From Liolophura sinensis (Eukaryota > Mollusca > Polyplacophora > Chitonida > Chitonidae): a stretch of 64,000 bases of DNA. A model generated the notes under the pieces. It made no database searches. It was not told the origin of the DNA and saw nothing but the letters and a program-made list of their open reading frames with translations. Both the position numbers and the translations under genes were made by a program. The DNA lies in the NCBI RefSeq assembly GCF_032854445.1, contig NC_088302.1:22705788-22769787 (forward strand), in the 5' to 3' direction. This document shows, piece after piece, positions 34,401 through 49,400 of this stretch (positions within the stretch are counted from its first letter, which is position 1; the number at the start of each line of letters is the position of its first letter).

Positions 34401-37400
34401 GTACACCCATCCAAATTCCGTTCCACTCGTTTTCCAGATAAATAAAGACGTAATACAGTCATATATCTCCGACCCCACTTTGATCCGGGGGTCAAAACGT
34501 TGCCGTGAATAAGAGAGCTTGCGACTTGCAAGCTCGGATTCGGGAGTTAATGATTGCATGATAAAACTACATAAATAGGAGGAGAGCAATTTATCTTTGG
34601 GAAAACAAGTGAAATATGTCAAAAAATCTTTTAGACATTCCGCCTTCCTGAGCTGCAAACAGAGAGGATTGTCAAAGACTAGCAAGAAGAGTATCAATCA
34701 CAGGGTTAATTTGAATCATTTGCAGTGGTTTATCATTTGCCCCTTTTCTATCCCATTCCGTTACAACGCCTTCATGTCACGGGACATATTGACTACAGTC
34801 CACAGTGGTAATATACAAATTTAGAAATCAGCTCTGGCTGGCTTTAGCGCGGGAAATAAATTGAAGTGTCTGTCATTTCTGTGTAATGAGGTGTCACTGG
34901 CTGACACCAGAGCGGGCCTTCTCTCAACCATTTTATCGGCTCCCAAATATCACCAGTATTGATTACTTCTGTGATTACAATCTTACTCAAGGATGAGACT
35001 GTGCAAAACGGCTTTCCAAATAAATGAGCTCATTTCTAGGGATTCTCTGTATAACCAAGACCACAGGGTTTTTGTCATTTTTTTTTTTCTTTTCTTTTTT
35101 TTCTTGGACATCTCAAATTGTGATGCTACAAAAGCCGAGTTAAGAAATGCGGGTCGGATATTTGTGACACATGCGAGCACGCAGAAAACTATCACGAGTC
35201 ACTAGTTCAGGACCTGGCTAGACTGGGTCAAGCGAGGGAATCCCCGATTCGTTTTCCTTCGCTATTCCCGCCGACAAAGCCTATTTATTTGTCAGTTTTG
35301 AAGGAGAAGAAAATGTTTCCATTGGGCACTGATCCATTTCCTGTATTCACATTTGCCCAGCATAATGCCACTCACAGACAATTGACTTTCCATTGTTAGC
35401 GGGCAATCATTCCACATAAACGATTCCATGCAACAAATACACTGCGGAAATTTAGCCGAAAATAGAAATTAACAACCGACCCTCGAGTTGGATAGCCGAG
35501 TCCACTTGATAAATGTTTTTCTCACACATTACAACCCCAAATATAATGGCTCTGTTGATGACAAAGGAACTAATTTCTGTTTCATTAGAGTTTAATTTTC
35601 TGCTTGTGCTGTCTGATAATTAAAACAGTTAATGGGGTATGGTGGATTATGGAAGGTAGCCGATCTGCGAGAGAGACCAAAGTCACTGTCCAGTAATAAG
35701 TGCCTGGAGAGATCTGCGTCAGAACACGCCCTTTTCCCGGGCAGGCGGTCGGTCCACCCGCCTGACGGAGTCCACACAGCACTCTTCTTCCACACGCAGA
35801 TGTAGCGAGCATCTGTTCACTGTTTCCACAACAAAAAATCTCAGCTTTCAATTCTGTCCATCAAGTCAATTCAGAGAAAACCGAACAGGAAGAGTGAGCA
35901 GTGCAAACCACTTGTGACGATTCCAGCTAGTTATCAAAGAGAGAAGCTTCTCTTCCCCAGATGGTGCATTTATAACTGTGGCTACTCATCACATGTGCAG
36001 CAAAAATTTCAAAAACCATTAAAATGGCCCTGATAGGGCATTCAGAGAGGCATATAGTGAAGGTAAATGTACATGATTCTGCCGAAAATCTGGAATCTGA
36101 AATGTATGTTTCAGAATTGCAGTAGAACTCTCAGATTTTCAGCAGAGCTCTCAGACAACATCTTAGGTCAAATATGTTGACTAATTTTGAAAGCATTAAA
36201 TCATTGAACAGATCAGTGAAAAATGCAACAGTATGGCCATAACTATAAACATATGCCAGTTGAAATTTGGAAGACATTTTGCCTTGTCTATTTAGGCAAG
36301 CCCGCATTCTTGAATTAAATAAATTATAAACACTTCAGAGTTGGCTTTTATCTTAATTTCTGAATGGCTATTATTATTTCAACCTCGATAAATGAATTTG
36401 AAGGAAAAACACCACAACCCCCTCAATAAAAAAAAGAGAGAAAAAAAAAAAACAATATGGTTTTATATGTACCATCTATATAACTATTCCCAAGCTGTTG
36501 TCATGTGCTTGTTAAGGCAAAATACATCAATACCTCTTAATTAAGTTTGATAAGCCATTTCAATTAACTACTTATTATAAACAGGCGCTTTGGATAAACA
36601 CTTGTGAGCAAAAGTTGAAAAGATCAAAGCATGCTCATGATCTAAATGGTTGTGTGGCTATTTTACTTCATAAACATATGGCAGAAATCAATATTCTGTT
36701 CGTTAATAAAAGGTATATGTAATTTAGAAAAAAAACAACAGAATTTATTCCAGATCTGCTTCTGAATTAATCCAAGATTGTAAACAGAAAAAAAAAGATG
36801 TCAATGTTTAATAACCAATTAATCTAAATTAATCTTAATTAATCTAAATGGTACTGCAGAATATAAACAGTAACTTATTTATTATGAACATTAACCATCT
36901 GAGTCATCACTTGCATGTTCCCTGCATATCCAAGCATTCACTCACTCACTCACTCACTCATAAGTCATCTGATTCAGTGTTTATCTGTCTTGAATCCAGC
37001 TTGATAATTTGACTCACTATCACCAAATCTTTCCAACTGCTTGGTCATGTAACTCACTGCACAGTATTACCAATTCTTGCCTACAGCTTGTCACTCAATA
37101 TCACCAAATCCTGCCAACAACTTGGGCATGTCACTCAATATCAACAAATCTTGCCAACAACTTGGTCATGTCACTCAATATCAACAAATCTTGCCTACAA
37201 CTTGGCCATGTCACTCAACACACCAAATCTTGTCTACAACTTGGTCATGTCACTCAATATCAACAAATCTTGCCTACAACTTGGCCATGGCACTCAATAT
37301 CACTAAATCTTGCCTACAACTTGGTCATGTCACTCAATATAACCAAACCTTGCCTACAGCTTGGTCATGTCACTCAATATCACTAAATCTTGCCTACAAC

Positions 37401-40400
37401 TTGGTCATGTCACTCAATATAACCAAACCTTGCCTACAGCTTGGTCATGTCACTCAATATCACTAAATCTTGCTTACAACTTGGTCATGTCACTCTATAT
37501 AACCAAACCTTGCCTACAACTTGGTCATGTCACTCAATATCACCAAATCTTGCCTACAGCTTGGTCATGTCACTCAATATCACCAAATCCTGTCTACAGC
37601 TTGGTTGTCTCGCTGTCACTGTAAGAAGCTGAAAAACATGCATGTTCACCTTAGGTACTAAATAAACCTACTAAAATTTTTATGATAAATTAAGGCAAAG
37701 TTTGACTGTTCATTTGTTTGTTTTATGCCAATCCCAACAAGGTCTCTAGAAATTTGTGAGGTTTAGCAAAGACTCACTGAAGAGTCAAACGCAAACATTT
37801 AGACATTTTTAATGAAAAACAAAGAGAAAAAAAGAAAGAAAACCAGCAGATATGACAATGCCTCAATAGCATTAGTGTGGAATTTTACTAGAGGGAGCAA
37901 GACCCATTTCTGCTGTCATTTTTCAGAATGCAGGTCAAATTTCAAACTAATGCTCACTCTGCAACCGAGTCAGAATGGCAGAACAGAAACCACGTAATAT
38001 CCTGACAATGAATTACAAGCAGATACATTTCCTGTGTAGTTGACAATCCCTGGTCAAAACTATGGCTTCTCACTGAGCATTGCTTCATTGAAAAAGCTGG
38101 TAGGGCCCAGGCAACTGGAGCTCAAGGGTATTCAATCTGGCAGATTATGGAGGAACTTCAGAGGTAAAGAGAGTTTGTCTACAAGGACCACGACGTTTTT
38201 AAACAAGACAAGATATTGTGAAACTTGATCCCTATCCCAGACAGATCAAGGCTTTTATCATTTTGCATAAATCCTTTTGGGTTTCTGTTTCTTTTTTTGT
38301 TTTTTTTTTATCCTTGAATCGAGAAATAAGACCTGCCTTCAATTAGCAGAAGTTTTGTACTTTAAAGTGGATTATACACGGGCATGTATTGTCCTTGGCA
38401 ATGTGAAACGACTACAGATTACAATAATGTAAACAGATGGTCTACCTATATTAGGAAAATAAACTCTACAGACAGTGACCTTTATTGAATACAATACCAA
38501 TACATGTACAACTTTCTGAGAAATTAGCAGAGCTTTATAGTAATAGATGAGAAATGCCCATGAAAAATGAGGGAGAGAGTTCAAATCCAGATCTTGAAAA
38601 ATCATCCACTGGTTTACCCTAATTCTTTTAAAATTTAGGACAGATAATCATAGTGTTGAAAGTATAACATTACATTTCTTTACTAGCCTTTCGGAAAAGT
38701 AAAGATATAAGTATGTTGATCTTTCAATGGTCTAACCTTACCATGTGAGAAAAAAGAAACTCAATACTCCTGCTGGAATTACGTATATATTAGCTAAAAT
38801 GAGCAGACCAGTTGTCCCATATTTTAGGTTATACGTCTGCTGGTACATTGTCCATTATTGTCATTTTGAGTCATTTTAGTCAGAGGAATTAATTTTATAT
38901 TCCATATTTAGATCATAGTGTGAACACTTGCTAGAGACACATGTACATTTTCACGCTGTATACGCTATCTATGAATACATATAAAATCTTGAACAAGTAA
39001 CAATCTGAAAACCTGGCCTCCAGATAAATAATGCCATAAGAAATTCATAAACCTTACAAAAAGTACAACAAATTGACGCAGTAATTTGTAAATTACAAAT
39101 TACTAGAACTTCATAAACCTTACAAAAAGTACAACAAATTGACGCAGTAATTTGTAAATTACAAATTACAAGAAATTCATAAACCTTACAAAAAGTACAA
39201 CAAATTAATATCTTTTAATGTAAATTGATAAAATGGTTTATTTTATCTAATTGTATAAGTTGCTGTACCAAAAATCAAAATCTTCATTGCAATGCCAGTT
39301 TTCAGGTAGCAATTGCCAAATTAATACTACCTGTGAACTTTAAATAACACAGTCCTTTTTATGATAGTTCCAGTTAAATGCTTCATGGATGACAATTTGG
39401 TTATTGTTTTATAAACTGATGGTAATCATGATTATATTCTCTGTTACTTTAGTGCTGTTGTACCTAAACATATGCGTGTACACAGAGCTGTGGTTAAATA
39501 GCTGATCATTTCTACCCCGAATCCGTGTGTTAAGTGAAGCTGTTTGTTAGTGGGAGAAGCCTTTTCACTGACTGCTGGCCTTGTCATTCCCCGACACTTG
39601 CTCTTATTCTTCCCTGTTAACATTGCCACAAACAGTATTCTGCCCTGAAGGGAAATCTTCCATCAGATACAGAGTGAGCTAATGGCCAGTTAATCTGCGA
39701 GACGGCTGACAATAAACCCCTACCTCTCTCTCACTCCCTCTCTCTCTCTATCTCTGGGCACAGAGTAGCAAACTTTACAGTGGGACTCAACAGTACTAAA
39801 TCAACAGCCCATTCAGCCAGTCTTGTTAATTATGCCATTTGACCATTAACTGGAGTGCCATTTAATAGGATTCATAAACTGTAACATAAAGTGTGTGGAG
39901 AGTCAATTATAAAACTTCAGTGTATTGAAAATGCACAAAGTAAAGGTTTCCAGGATTTTACTATTAATTAGGCTAACCAATAACTGGTCAAAGATTTTTG
40001 AAAAAAAAAAAAAAAATTAGTGCTAATTTTGTCCACTGTTATATATCTACATGCTATTTAATACGAGTATCTATTTTCACCATTTGTAAAATTCAGTGAA
40101 TGCTTTGAAGTTTTATAATTACAGAAGAGTTAGAAAAACAGAAGGTTATTACTAATAACAATCTATTCAAAGTCGAATTTAACTTGATCATGTTTATCAG
40201 TTTCCCTTATGCAGCATCAAAATATTCATAAGTGCAAATGAAGACTTCTTTTACACGTGCACTCAATATTATATACAAGTGTCATCTCAATAGATTTTAC
40301 CTTTGAAGCGAGCCTATATTGTATTTGATTTATTTATTTATTTATCTGATTGGTGTTTTATGCCGTACTCAAGAATATTTCACTTATACGACGGCGGCCA

Positions 40401-43400
40401 GCATTATGGTGAGAGAAAACTGGGCAGAGCCCAGGGGAAACCCACGACCATCCGCAGGTTGCTGGCAGACCTTCCCACGTACGGCCGAAGAGAAAGCCAG
40501 CATGAGCTGGATTTGAACTCACACCGACCGCATTGGTGAGAGACTCCTGAGTCATTACACTGCACTAGCACACTAACCATCTGAGCCATAGGCCCCCTAT
40601 ATTGTATTTGAAATCTGCAATACGTTATTGCATAGAAAAAGCCTAATACAAATGGAAATAAAAGCATTAGTAATCTTCATGTTGTACTATTAGCTGAGAA
40701 AATTCTTGGTCAAATAAAATAAAAACTTCTGCCACATTTAAGGGTAATTTCTGAGCTTTTGGGCATCTTGTGGATACACTAAAGTCCTTACATTACTGTG
40801 TTTCAGCAATATTCATGAAATCCAGTATTACTACAAGATGCAAGCACGCTATACCTTTCATACATTAAGCTACAATTTGGGTTGGTTCTTTAATAAATGA
40901 TTTATGCTTGGATCTTTGACAAGAAAGAAAAACGTAATGCATACACAAAGTACAGTCCTCTCATTATAGCTTGTATTTTATTTGTAACTAAGAGTTGGAA
41001 AAAACTTGCAGTCCACTGGGAAAACTTCTGTGCACCAATACAGCTATGTTAATAAGAGTGATTTTATCATCATTAGTGGTCAGTCTGTAGGACATGACAT
41101 TTTTACACTTACATCCAAAATCATTAGCTTCAATCACACAGATATTGAAATGTCTCGTGATGTTTTGGAGGTTCTTGCCATGTGTATTCTTGCATGAAAA
41201 TCACTGTTCCAATGTCCTGCATGAGCTTTAACACCCCATCAGTTCTCAAAACCCACAAACTGTTGCACTGTTCTGTTGTGTGTGTGTGTTTTTTTCTGGC
41301 TCCATGATAAATCCTTTGGCAGTGACCAAAGAAAAAGCTAATGGACACCATTTGATGTGTTGTCTGAACCAATTTGTGCACATTATCTGACATGGGACTG
41401 AGCCTAGTGGCGAGGATGTAACCAGGATCGCAGGCACGGCTGGGACCTCCATTATCTGATCCTGCCACAATCAATAGGGACGACAAGTCGTGGACAAGAT
41501 GACATCTTCATTGTTAATTCTGTCTGGCAGACAACACCATCCTCTGGTACTTGGCCACAGAGATGATGAAATGTATCCCTAAAGAGTCTATAGTCACTAC
41601 CCTTTCATCTTTTCTGACAAAAGTGATAATGCAAACATCTATACACTCTATGGTACAAGCCATATTTAACATGTGAATTTCGTGAAAATAACCAGATATC
41701 CATTTCAAATTAAAGTAGTGAAATCCCAACTAACCAAACACAATAAAACAACTATTTTTACCCCAAAACATGAAGAATAGAAAATGAAGTGAATGAGAAA
41801 TAAAAAAGCTAAATTTTCTCATATAGAGATTTACAGACAAAATTGGTTCTTTTTATACTTTTCAAAATTTAAGAAAAATCTTATATATTGACATCTGCGT
41901 GACAGAACACATTTATTTATCCTTCACATAAATGTTTCATGTATTCATATGAAGACTCCATTTCCAGGATTAATTCTCATAAATGTTCTTTATGATCTGT
42001 ACAACAGAATATGTAATTACAAACCCCTAACTGAGGTTCAGCATGTTCTTGGTAAATGGTAGCTAGATGCATATACAAGTACTGGCTCAGTCAGTGTGCG
42101 TAATGCACGGTTATAACTTGGTATATAATGCACGGTTATAACTTGGTATATAATGCAAGGTTATAACCTGGTATATAACGCACGGTTATAACTTGGTATA
42201 TAATGCACGGTTATAACTTGGTATATAATGCACAGTTATAACTTGGTATACAGTGCATGGTTATAACTTGGTACATAATGTACGGTTATAACTTGGTATA
42301 CAGTGCATGGTTATAACTTGGTACATAATGTACGGTTATAACTTGGTATATAATGCATGGTTATAACTTGGTATATAATGCAAGGTTATAACCTGGTATA
42401 TAACGCACGGTTATAACTTGGTATATAATGCACGGTTATAACTTGGTATATAATGCATGGTTATAACTTGGTATATAATGCAAGGTTATAACCTGGTATA
42501 TAACGCACGGTTATAACTTGGTATATAATGCACGGTTATAACTTGGTATATAATGCACGGTTATAACTTGGTACATAATGTACGGTTATAACTTGGTATA
42601 TAATGCAGCCACATGTAGTTGCTATATAATTTCAGAAAGTTATTAATATGATTTCCATAAAGTTTGTCTACTTTTTAATGCGAAGATCAAATCAATAAAA
42701 CGAACATTAGAATGTTTGTAAATGTGTTCACCTGATCTCATTGCTCAGTCAGTTGAATTAAAATATAGTGAAATGGCTAGTATACTATTACAGGTTCAAG
42801 TTAGTACAGTCTTAGCTCACACCGAGCGAACTAAAATGTACATGTACACAAATGTTTGGCTAAAGGCTGAATGTTAATATATATATACACATACATGTGC
42901 ACAGGCAACTTGGACTTTTCCTCTATAAGCAAGATCAAGTGAAATAAATATAGCACTTACATGTTACAGATAACATTTAAACATGTGTGTTCGGTGATTT
43001 GATGGTTTGGCATATCAGGATGTAGGTAAGTGATGCACATATGGGTGCTCTTAGTTTAAAGCCTTCAAGGAAAATACTCAGCAAGTCAAATTAAAACCGT
43101 GAGTTCTTCAAACACATGTGCCAAGATATCATTACACATAGCCTTTTCGGACATTTAGGCAAACAGACAGGAAGCTAGCATGTTTCAAAATTTCACAAGT
43201 AAAATTCAATAACAAAACCTTTTACTCTGAAAATGCTAAATGTGCAATTCTGGTAGAATTAAAGGTGTAGCAAGCAGAAACTTGTAACTACCTCATGAAA
43301 TTTTATTGTAATAGAAAACAAGTTACAATTCTATAATCAATAAGACAAAAATGCATGATCTAGTTATCTTAACTTCTAAAGTGAAGGAGTCAAACACACA

Positions 43401-46400
43401 GCACACATGCACTTTATCACACAGTAAATTTTATCACACAGTACCCAAAACTATTTTCATTTTTCTTTAATTTGTAATATATTTTGTAACATTTTGAAAA
43501 TAGTTATTTTCTGCATCCCTGCTGACTTTCCTTGGGAACATTGTAATAAATTTTAATGGATTTTAGGCCCTCAAGATAATGTGAAAACTTATGAAAATTA
43601 TTTCCTCAAAAACCCACCCACCTCAAAAGCAAAAAAAAAATGTAAAAAAAAAAACAAAACCAAAACAAATGAATTATTTATGGGCATAGTTCGCTGTTTC
43701 AATTGAGGCATACTTTATTTTTGACTCCAAGTATACTTTAACACTGTATAAACGTTACGACAAACATTCCAGATCAAACAAACCAAGAGGGAGTCAAGGC
43801 AATCTTTGACTACAAAGAGAGTTTCTGACACCCTACCACAAAAGTACACATGGAGTGAGCTCTGGCAACTTATAAGATGGACTGATGTGTATTTGTCAGA
43901 AAGGTAGGGAGTGTGTGTGTCGGGGGAGGGGGGGGGGAACTGTGGGGTGTGTGATGGTTGTGTTGTGATGAGATCCCCACTCACCCAGGCCACAAGACAG
44001 GTGTCATGGGGATTTGAAATAGAGCTTGTATTTATTGAGGATTAGGTGAATTCTTAACAAGAGATTAGTGGGATCACCCCTTTTGCTGCTATTTTCAACG
44101 CAATATTTTACCATTAACCTTAAGGCAGGCTGGAGCGGAGAGTAAAAGCTTAGCCTAAAGGCCTAGATTTATACTGCCTTGACAACGATTTCCACAAATG
44201 TATCTATATTGGCCAAATTCTATGCTCATTTCCTTGCAAGGAAAGAGAGCAAAGTTAACAATGACCACAGACCCAAATTTGGTTTCCTCTTTGAAATCTG
44301 TAACATTTCCCCTAGCTAAAAGCTAGCTCGAATTGCTAGCTGGTAGCTACGTTCAACACATTTACAAAATAAAAGCTAGTCATCGAGGCCAAATTTAAAT
44401 ATCACTGGCCACATTTCACCGATTCACTACTGTATCAATTGGTGACACAGCCAATCATTAAAGGAAAAGACACCGAAAAACTGAGGTAGGCATCACTAGA
44501 TAGACCATTTGAAACTGTGCAGATATATACTTTCATTTATTTTTTTTTACATTTTTACAAGTTAAAGGTATGGAAACATTTGAATTCTAAGGAGAGCTTT
44601 ATGGACTATACTATCAGACTTTAGGAACTCTGACGTCACAGGACGTTTTTTTCAACTCTAATCACGACTAATAACTCATTTTACCCATGAATAAAAGATT
44701 ACTGAAATAATGTTCCCCCAACATTCCTTCCTTCTGGTGAACATCAGGAAAAAATGTGATGAGAGTTCCTAGATACCATCAGTATGGCTCTTAAAGCCCA
44801 CCACAGTATTCAACTACAAGATGAACCTGACTTTGTATTTTAGCTTTCTTTTACTTTAAGCATTATCTATATAAATGGCGAAACTGGTATGAAAGTCCTA
44901 CTGGACATATCCCCACTGGACATTTCTTCCAGTCAGCAATTTAAAAGTCCTTTTTGTTCATATTTCACTTTCAAAATTTAGGCGAAATTTGAACAATGGT
45001 TAATATAACTGAAAGTTCAACATTTCTGAGTAATGTGGGAAAAATGTCTGGCAGGAAAAATCTTCATTGCAAAGATTTAGGTAGGGAAAATGTCCTTGCA
45101 AAAGACTTAGATGTGACAACTCTCCATTAGAAAGATTAAATTTAGAAAGACATCCATACCACAAGAACATACTGTAATTCTTCAACTTTTTACCATTTTT
45201 TAAGGTGTTTATTCCAGAATATATAAGATATTCTGAATGCATTATTCTATGCAGGCTGATAAAATTAAACTTTTTATGAAGCCATGACATTGGCCAATCC
45301 AATCAATTGAAGTTTGTGTCCAACATCAAACTAAAAATGTGCATAAATTGCACTAAAGGTATTCTTTCATATTGGAAAAGGTTGAGGAATTACAGTATTA
45401 AATTACAATAGTTATGAGACAAACCGTTACTTCTCATGCTGTATTCCGAACAATTCCTGTACCCACCTTTCTCCAAACTGAACTGTCTTTCGTGGTGTCT
45501 GGCATTTTCAGCTGCCACTTTCAACAATCCCTGGATGTTAAGAAGAAGTGTTTCGATGGAAGAGAGTCCCTGGGCATCTCCATTGACGAGCTGTGCCCCG
45601 AACGCCTGAGCATGTGACCCCAGTTTGTCACTGGCCTCGCCCACTGGGGTGGGCTCTGACATATGTAAACTCTCCAGGTCTGAAAAAAGCAAGGCATATC
45701 TTACATTAGAATTATACAGGATTAGTAATCAAATATCTGTCAAGTAAAACATTTGTGCTAAATTAAGCAAATTCTGACACATATCATGACGATAAGATCA
45801 GTAATCTAATAAATGTTAAATTATTAGCCATATCAAAGTCATAAGATCTGAAATGATTATAATTCTGTCAACATATCATGACATATTAAATCAGAAAATT
45901 AAATTGCCTTTATTTATTCATTTATTTAGTCATTGTTTATTTCCTTACTGTAAAATGTTTCACTTCTACAATGGCAGTCAGTTTTATGGATGGAGAAATT
46001 GCGCTGCCTGGGTAAACCACCAACCTTAGGCCAGTTATTCACAGACTTTTACTTCTTATCATTTATGATACACCAAATAACATCATACTGTATGCACACG
46101 TATTTAGCATGTATGTTTAAAAATCTTTACAATTACATAGTTTCTATGAACATCATATATATCTACGGTGTGCTTAAGTGCATGTACACATAACATAATT
46201 CTGGTGCACACTTATGTAATTAGTTAAGTATGCGCCGAACACTTACATTCGCAGATGTTGCGGCACCCCTATATCTTTATTATTTATGCGCTAACGGCTC
46301 AAACGTCCCTTTCCATCCAGAGCCTTCCTCATCATATATAATAGCCAGAGCTGAGTACTGTACAAATTACATCAATCTGGTCATAAACTAAAAGAATGTT

Positions 46401-49400
46401 TTTTTTTTTTTCCTGGCTTAAAGAGAAGACTTGGTTTTTGATGTATACTAAATATCCCCTGTCAGTGGAGGTTTAGAGTAAGCATAACATATGTTGTGAG
46501 AACTCCAAAAACTAACAAACTGATGGGCAGACGAGACCAGGGTGTCAAACTCCGCCGCAGCCTGTTCACACTTACAGCATTTCTACTTCCTTTACTTTGG
46601 CAGGACCAAATTAACATTCAGGGAATTAGTTTTCTGGAGTTTGAATACAGCTGGCTCTTCTATTTACTTTAGGAAGCAATAGCACACGCAGCCTAAACCC
46701 TTATTACTCATACCCCTGACTCAGTAAATAACCGCCTCTGCTTATTGGTTGAGTTATCAGACAGCCTGTTTTACATTTGTCAATGGAGACTAACCAGCTT
46801 TTCTCTGGAGTCGATCAACGGAGCAGTCCGAAAATGCTACATTTCAGCTGTTTTCAGTTTCCAGCGCCCCTGGCAATTTTCCCTCTCTAGTCACAGCTCA
46901 CTTTGTTTACTTATGCCATCTTGGGCCAATAAAAAACTCATCTAGGAAATAGGAAGTGGGGGCAAATGAAATGGTGGAGAAAGTGATAGGGTTTTGGCCT
47001 TGAGCTGGACAAATATCCCTCCAGATTTCTATCAATAAACCCATATCTGAGAGGGAAGAGGAGATAATTTTTTCCCCTGTGTTGGGTGGCAATTCCAACT
47101 AATCTGCCTCATTGAAGACGGCGGTCTTTAATATCTGGCTGTCTGCTCATGGAAGGATGGTCACTTCACGCTACTTGCGAGTCTCTCTATTGCAACTACA
47201 CATTCTGTCCAATCGTCTTTTACACTGGGGTACACTTAATAACAATACCTCGGAGGCCAAAGATGACCATCAGACAGCTATCAGTTTGTGTAACACAGCT
47301 GTCTTAATTCACCTCTCCAGCAATCACTTTCAAGTCCTTATAAATGTCTTTAGAACAAGGCCTATAGCTACTTCCATCAGTTCATCAGAACAAATGATTT
47401 CTACAAGTAAGGGGAATAACCACTGACATGAGATAGCTGCTTCGTACTTCTCACAGACAAATACCTGGCATCAGTACACTGTCAATTGGCAGATTCACTT
47501 TCAAAATATATCATAATTTTGGCACAAACTATTATTTAGTTTAAAGTTTTGAAATAAAACAGAGGAATTCATCAGTGTGTTGTTTTAATAGCTCAGTACT
47601 TTCACATATTGCACAAAATTAACTTTTATTAATTATCATAATTAATAATCTTTATATCAGATCATAATCATAATTAATAATGAAGCCATACTGAAATCCT
47701 AGTTTTAATTTTTTATGCTCTTTTAATAGACTATGTCTGAATAATGTTGCTCTAATACACTGATTAAGAATAATGACCTTCTTCGAGACTGTGTCAGAAT
47801 AATGTCCTAATTGAGACTTTATCAGAATAATGTTCTAATTACGACTGTGTCAGAATAATGTTCTAAAAGAGACTGTGTCAGAATAATGTCCTAATTGAGA
47901 CTTTATCAGAATAATGTTCTAATTATGACTGTGTCAGAATTATGTTCTAAAAGAGACTGTGTCAGAATAATGTCCTAATTCAGACTGTGTCAAAATACTG
48001 TTCTAAAAGAGACTGTGTCAGAAGAATGTTCTAATTATGACTGTGTCAGAATAATGTCCTAATTGAGACTTTTTCAGACCAATGTTCCACTTGAGACTGT
48101 GTCAGAATAATGTTCTAAAAGAGACTGTGCCGGAATAATGTCATAATTGAGACTGTGTTAAAATAATGTTCTACAGGAGACTGTGTCAGAATAATGTCAT
48201 AATTAATACTGTGTCAGAATACTGTTCTAATTAAGGCTGTGTCAGAATAATGTTCTAATTATGACTGTGTAAGAATAATGTTCTAAAGGAGACTGTGTCA
48301 GAATAATGTCCTAATTAAGACTGTGTCAGATCAATGTCCTAATTAAGACTGTGTCAGAATAATGTCCTAATTAAGACTATGTCAAAATAATGTTCTAATT
48401 GAGACTGTGTCAAAATAATGTTCTAATTACGACTGTGTCAGAATAATGTCCTAATTAAGACTGTGTCAGAATAATGTTCTGAGACTGTGTAAGAATAATG
48501 TTCTAATTACGATTGTGTCAGAAAAATGTCCTAATTAAGACTGTGTCAGAATAATGTTCTAATTATGACTGTGTCAGAATAATGTTCTAAAAGAGACTGT
48601 GTCAGAATAATGTCCTAATTACGATTGTGTCAGAAAAATGTCCTAATTAAGACTGTGTCAGAATAATGTTCTAATTGAGCCTGTTTCAGAATAATGTTGT
48701 TCTACCAGAGACTGTGTCAGAATAATGTTGCTCTAACAAAGACTGTGTCAGAATAAATGTCTGCCATATGTGGAAAGGTCTTCCAGCAACCTGTGAATGG
48801 TCGTGGGTTTCCCAAGGACTGTGCCCCGTTTCCACCCACCATAATGCTGGCCGCTGTCGTATAAGTGAAATATTCTTGAGTGCGGCGTAAAACACCAATC
48901 AAATAAAATAAATAAATAAATAAGAATAATGTTATTCTAACAGAGACTGTGTCACATTAACGTTTTAATGGAGACAATAATCTTTTTCCAATACAGACTG
49001 TTTCAGAATGAGAATACGTAACGCTAATGTAAGTCGTACGTGTGCTGATGATAATATTGATATATTACTGGAATCAAGTATGGTGTGCCCCAGGGCATGA
49101 CTTCAAATTGGTTCATGATAGTTCTTATGTGCAGCGTCACTCTCATGGCATTAATGTCAGCGTTTGTGCAGCGTCATGCTCATGGCAATAATGTCAGCAT
49201 TTGTGCAGCGTTATGCTCATGGCATTAATGTCAGCATTTGTGCAGCGTCATGCTCATGGCAATAATGTCAGCATTTGTGCAGCGTTATGCTCATGGCATT
49301 AATGTCAGCGTTTGTGCAGCGTCATGCTCATGGCAACAACATCAGCCTTTGTGCAGTGTTATGCTCATGGCATTAATGTCAGCATTTGTGCAGCGTCATG

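Larger units (their letters stand above)
31566..45466 (-). other. dac intron, 13.9 kb, largest in the window
   Basis: Runs from donor GTGGGT (45466) to acceptor catcttttcag (31566). Repeat-free, GC-balanced islands lie at about 31890-32330 and 33400-35870 and are candidates for conserved regulatory DNA. Repeats inside are listed separately. Remaining stretches (35880-37000, 37620-39040, 39210-40310, 40620-42100, 42610-44450, 44860-45460) are AT-rich and show nothing recognisable apart from short homopolymers. Confidence 0.55.

Noticed and set aside
34247-34441. 64-aa plus-strand ORF with protein-like composition (VKDEVITEIEQ)
   Set aside because: Isolated, antisense to dac, no acceptor at its start and no known domain; kept as part of the repeat-free block.
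36930-36962. CRISPR-like or other spaced repeat (cactcactcactcact)
   Set aside because: Simple tetranucleotide repeat in a eukaryotic genome; none of the arrays here has unique spacers between conserved repeats.
37003-37632. Overlapping long ORFs (up to 129 aa) in all three plus-strand frames
   Set aside because: They are translations of the 40-bp minisatellite. A stop-free unit whose length is not a multiple of three opens every frame. No start context or domain.
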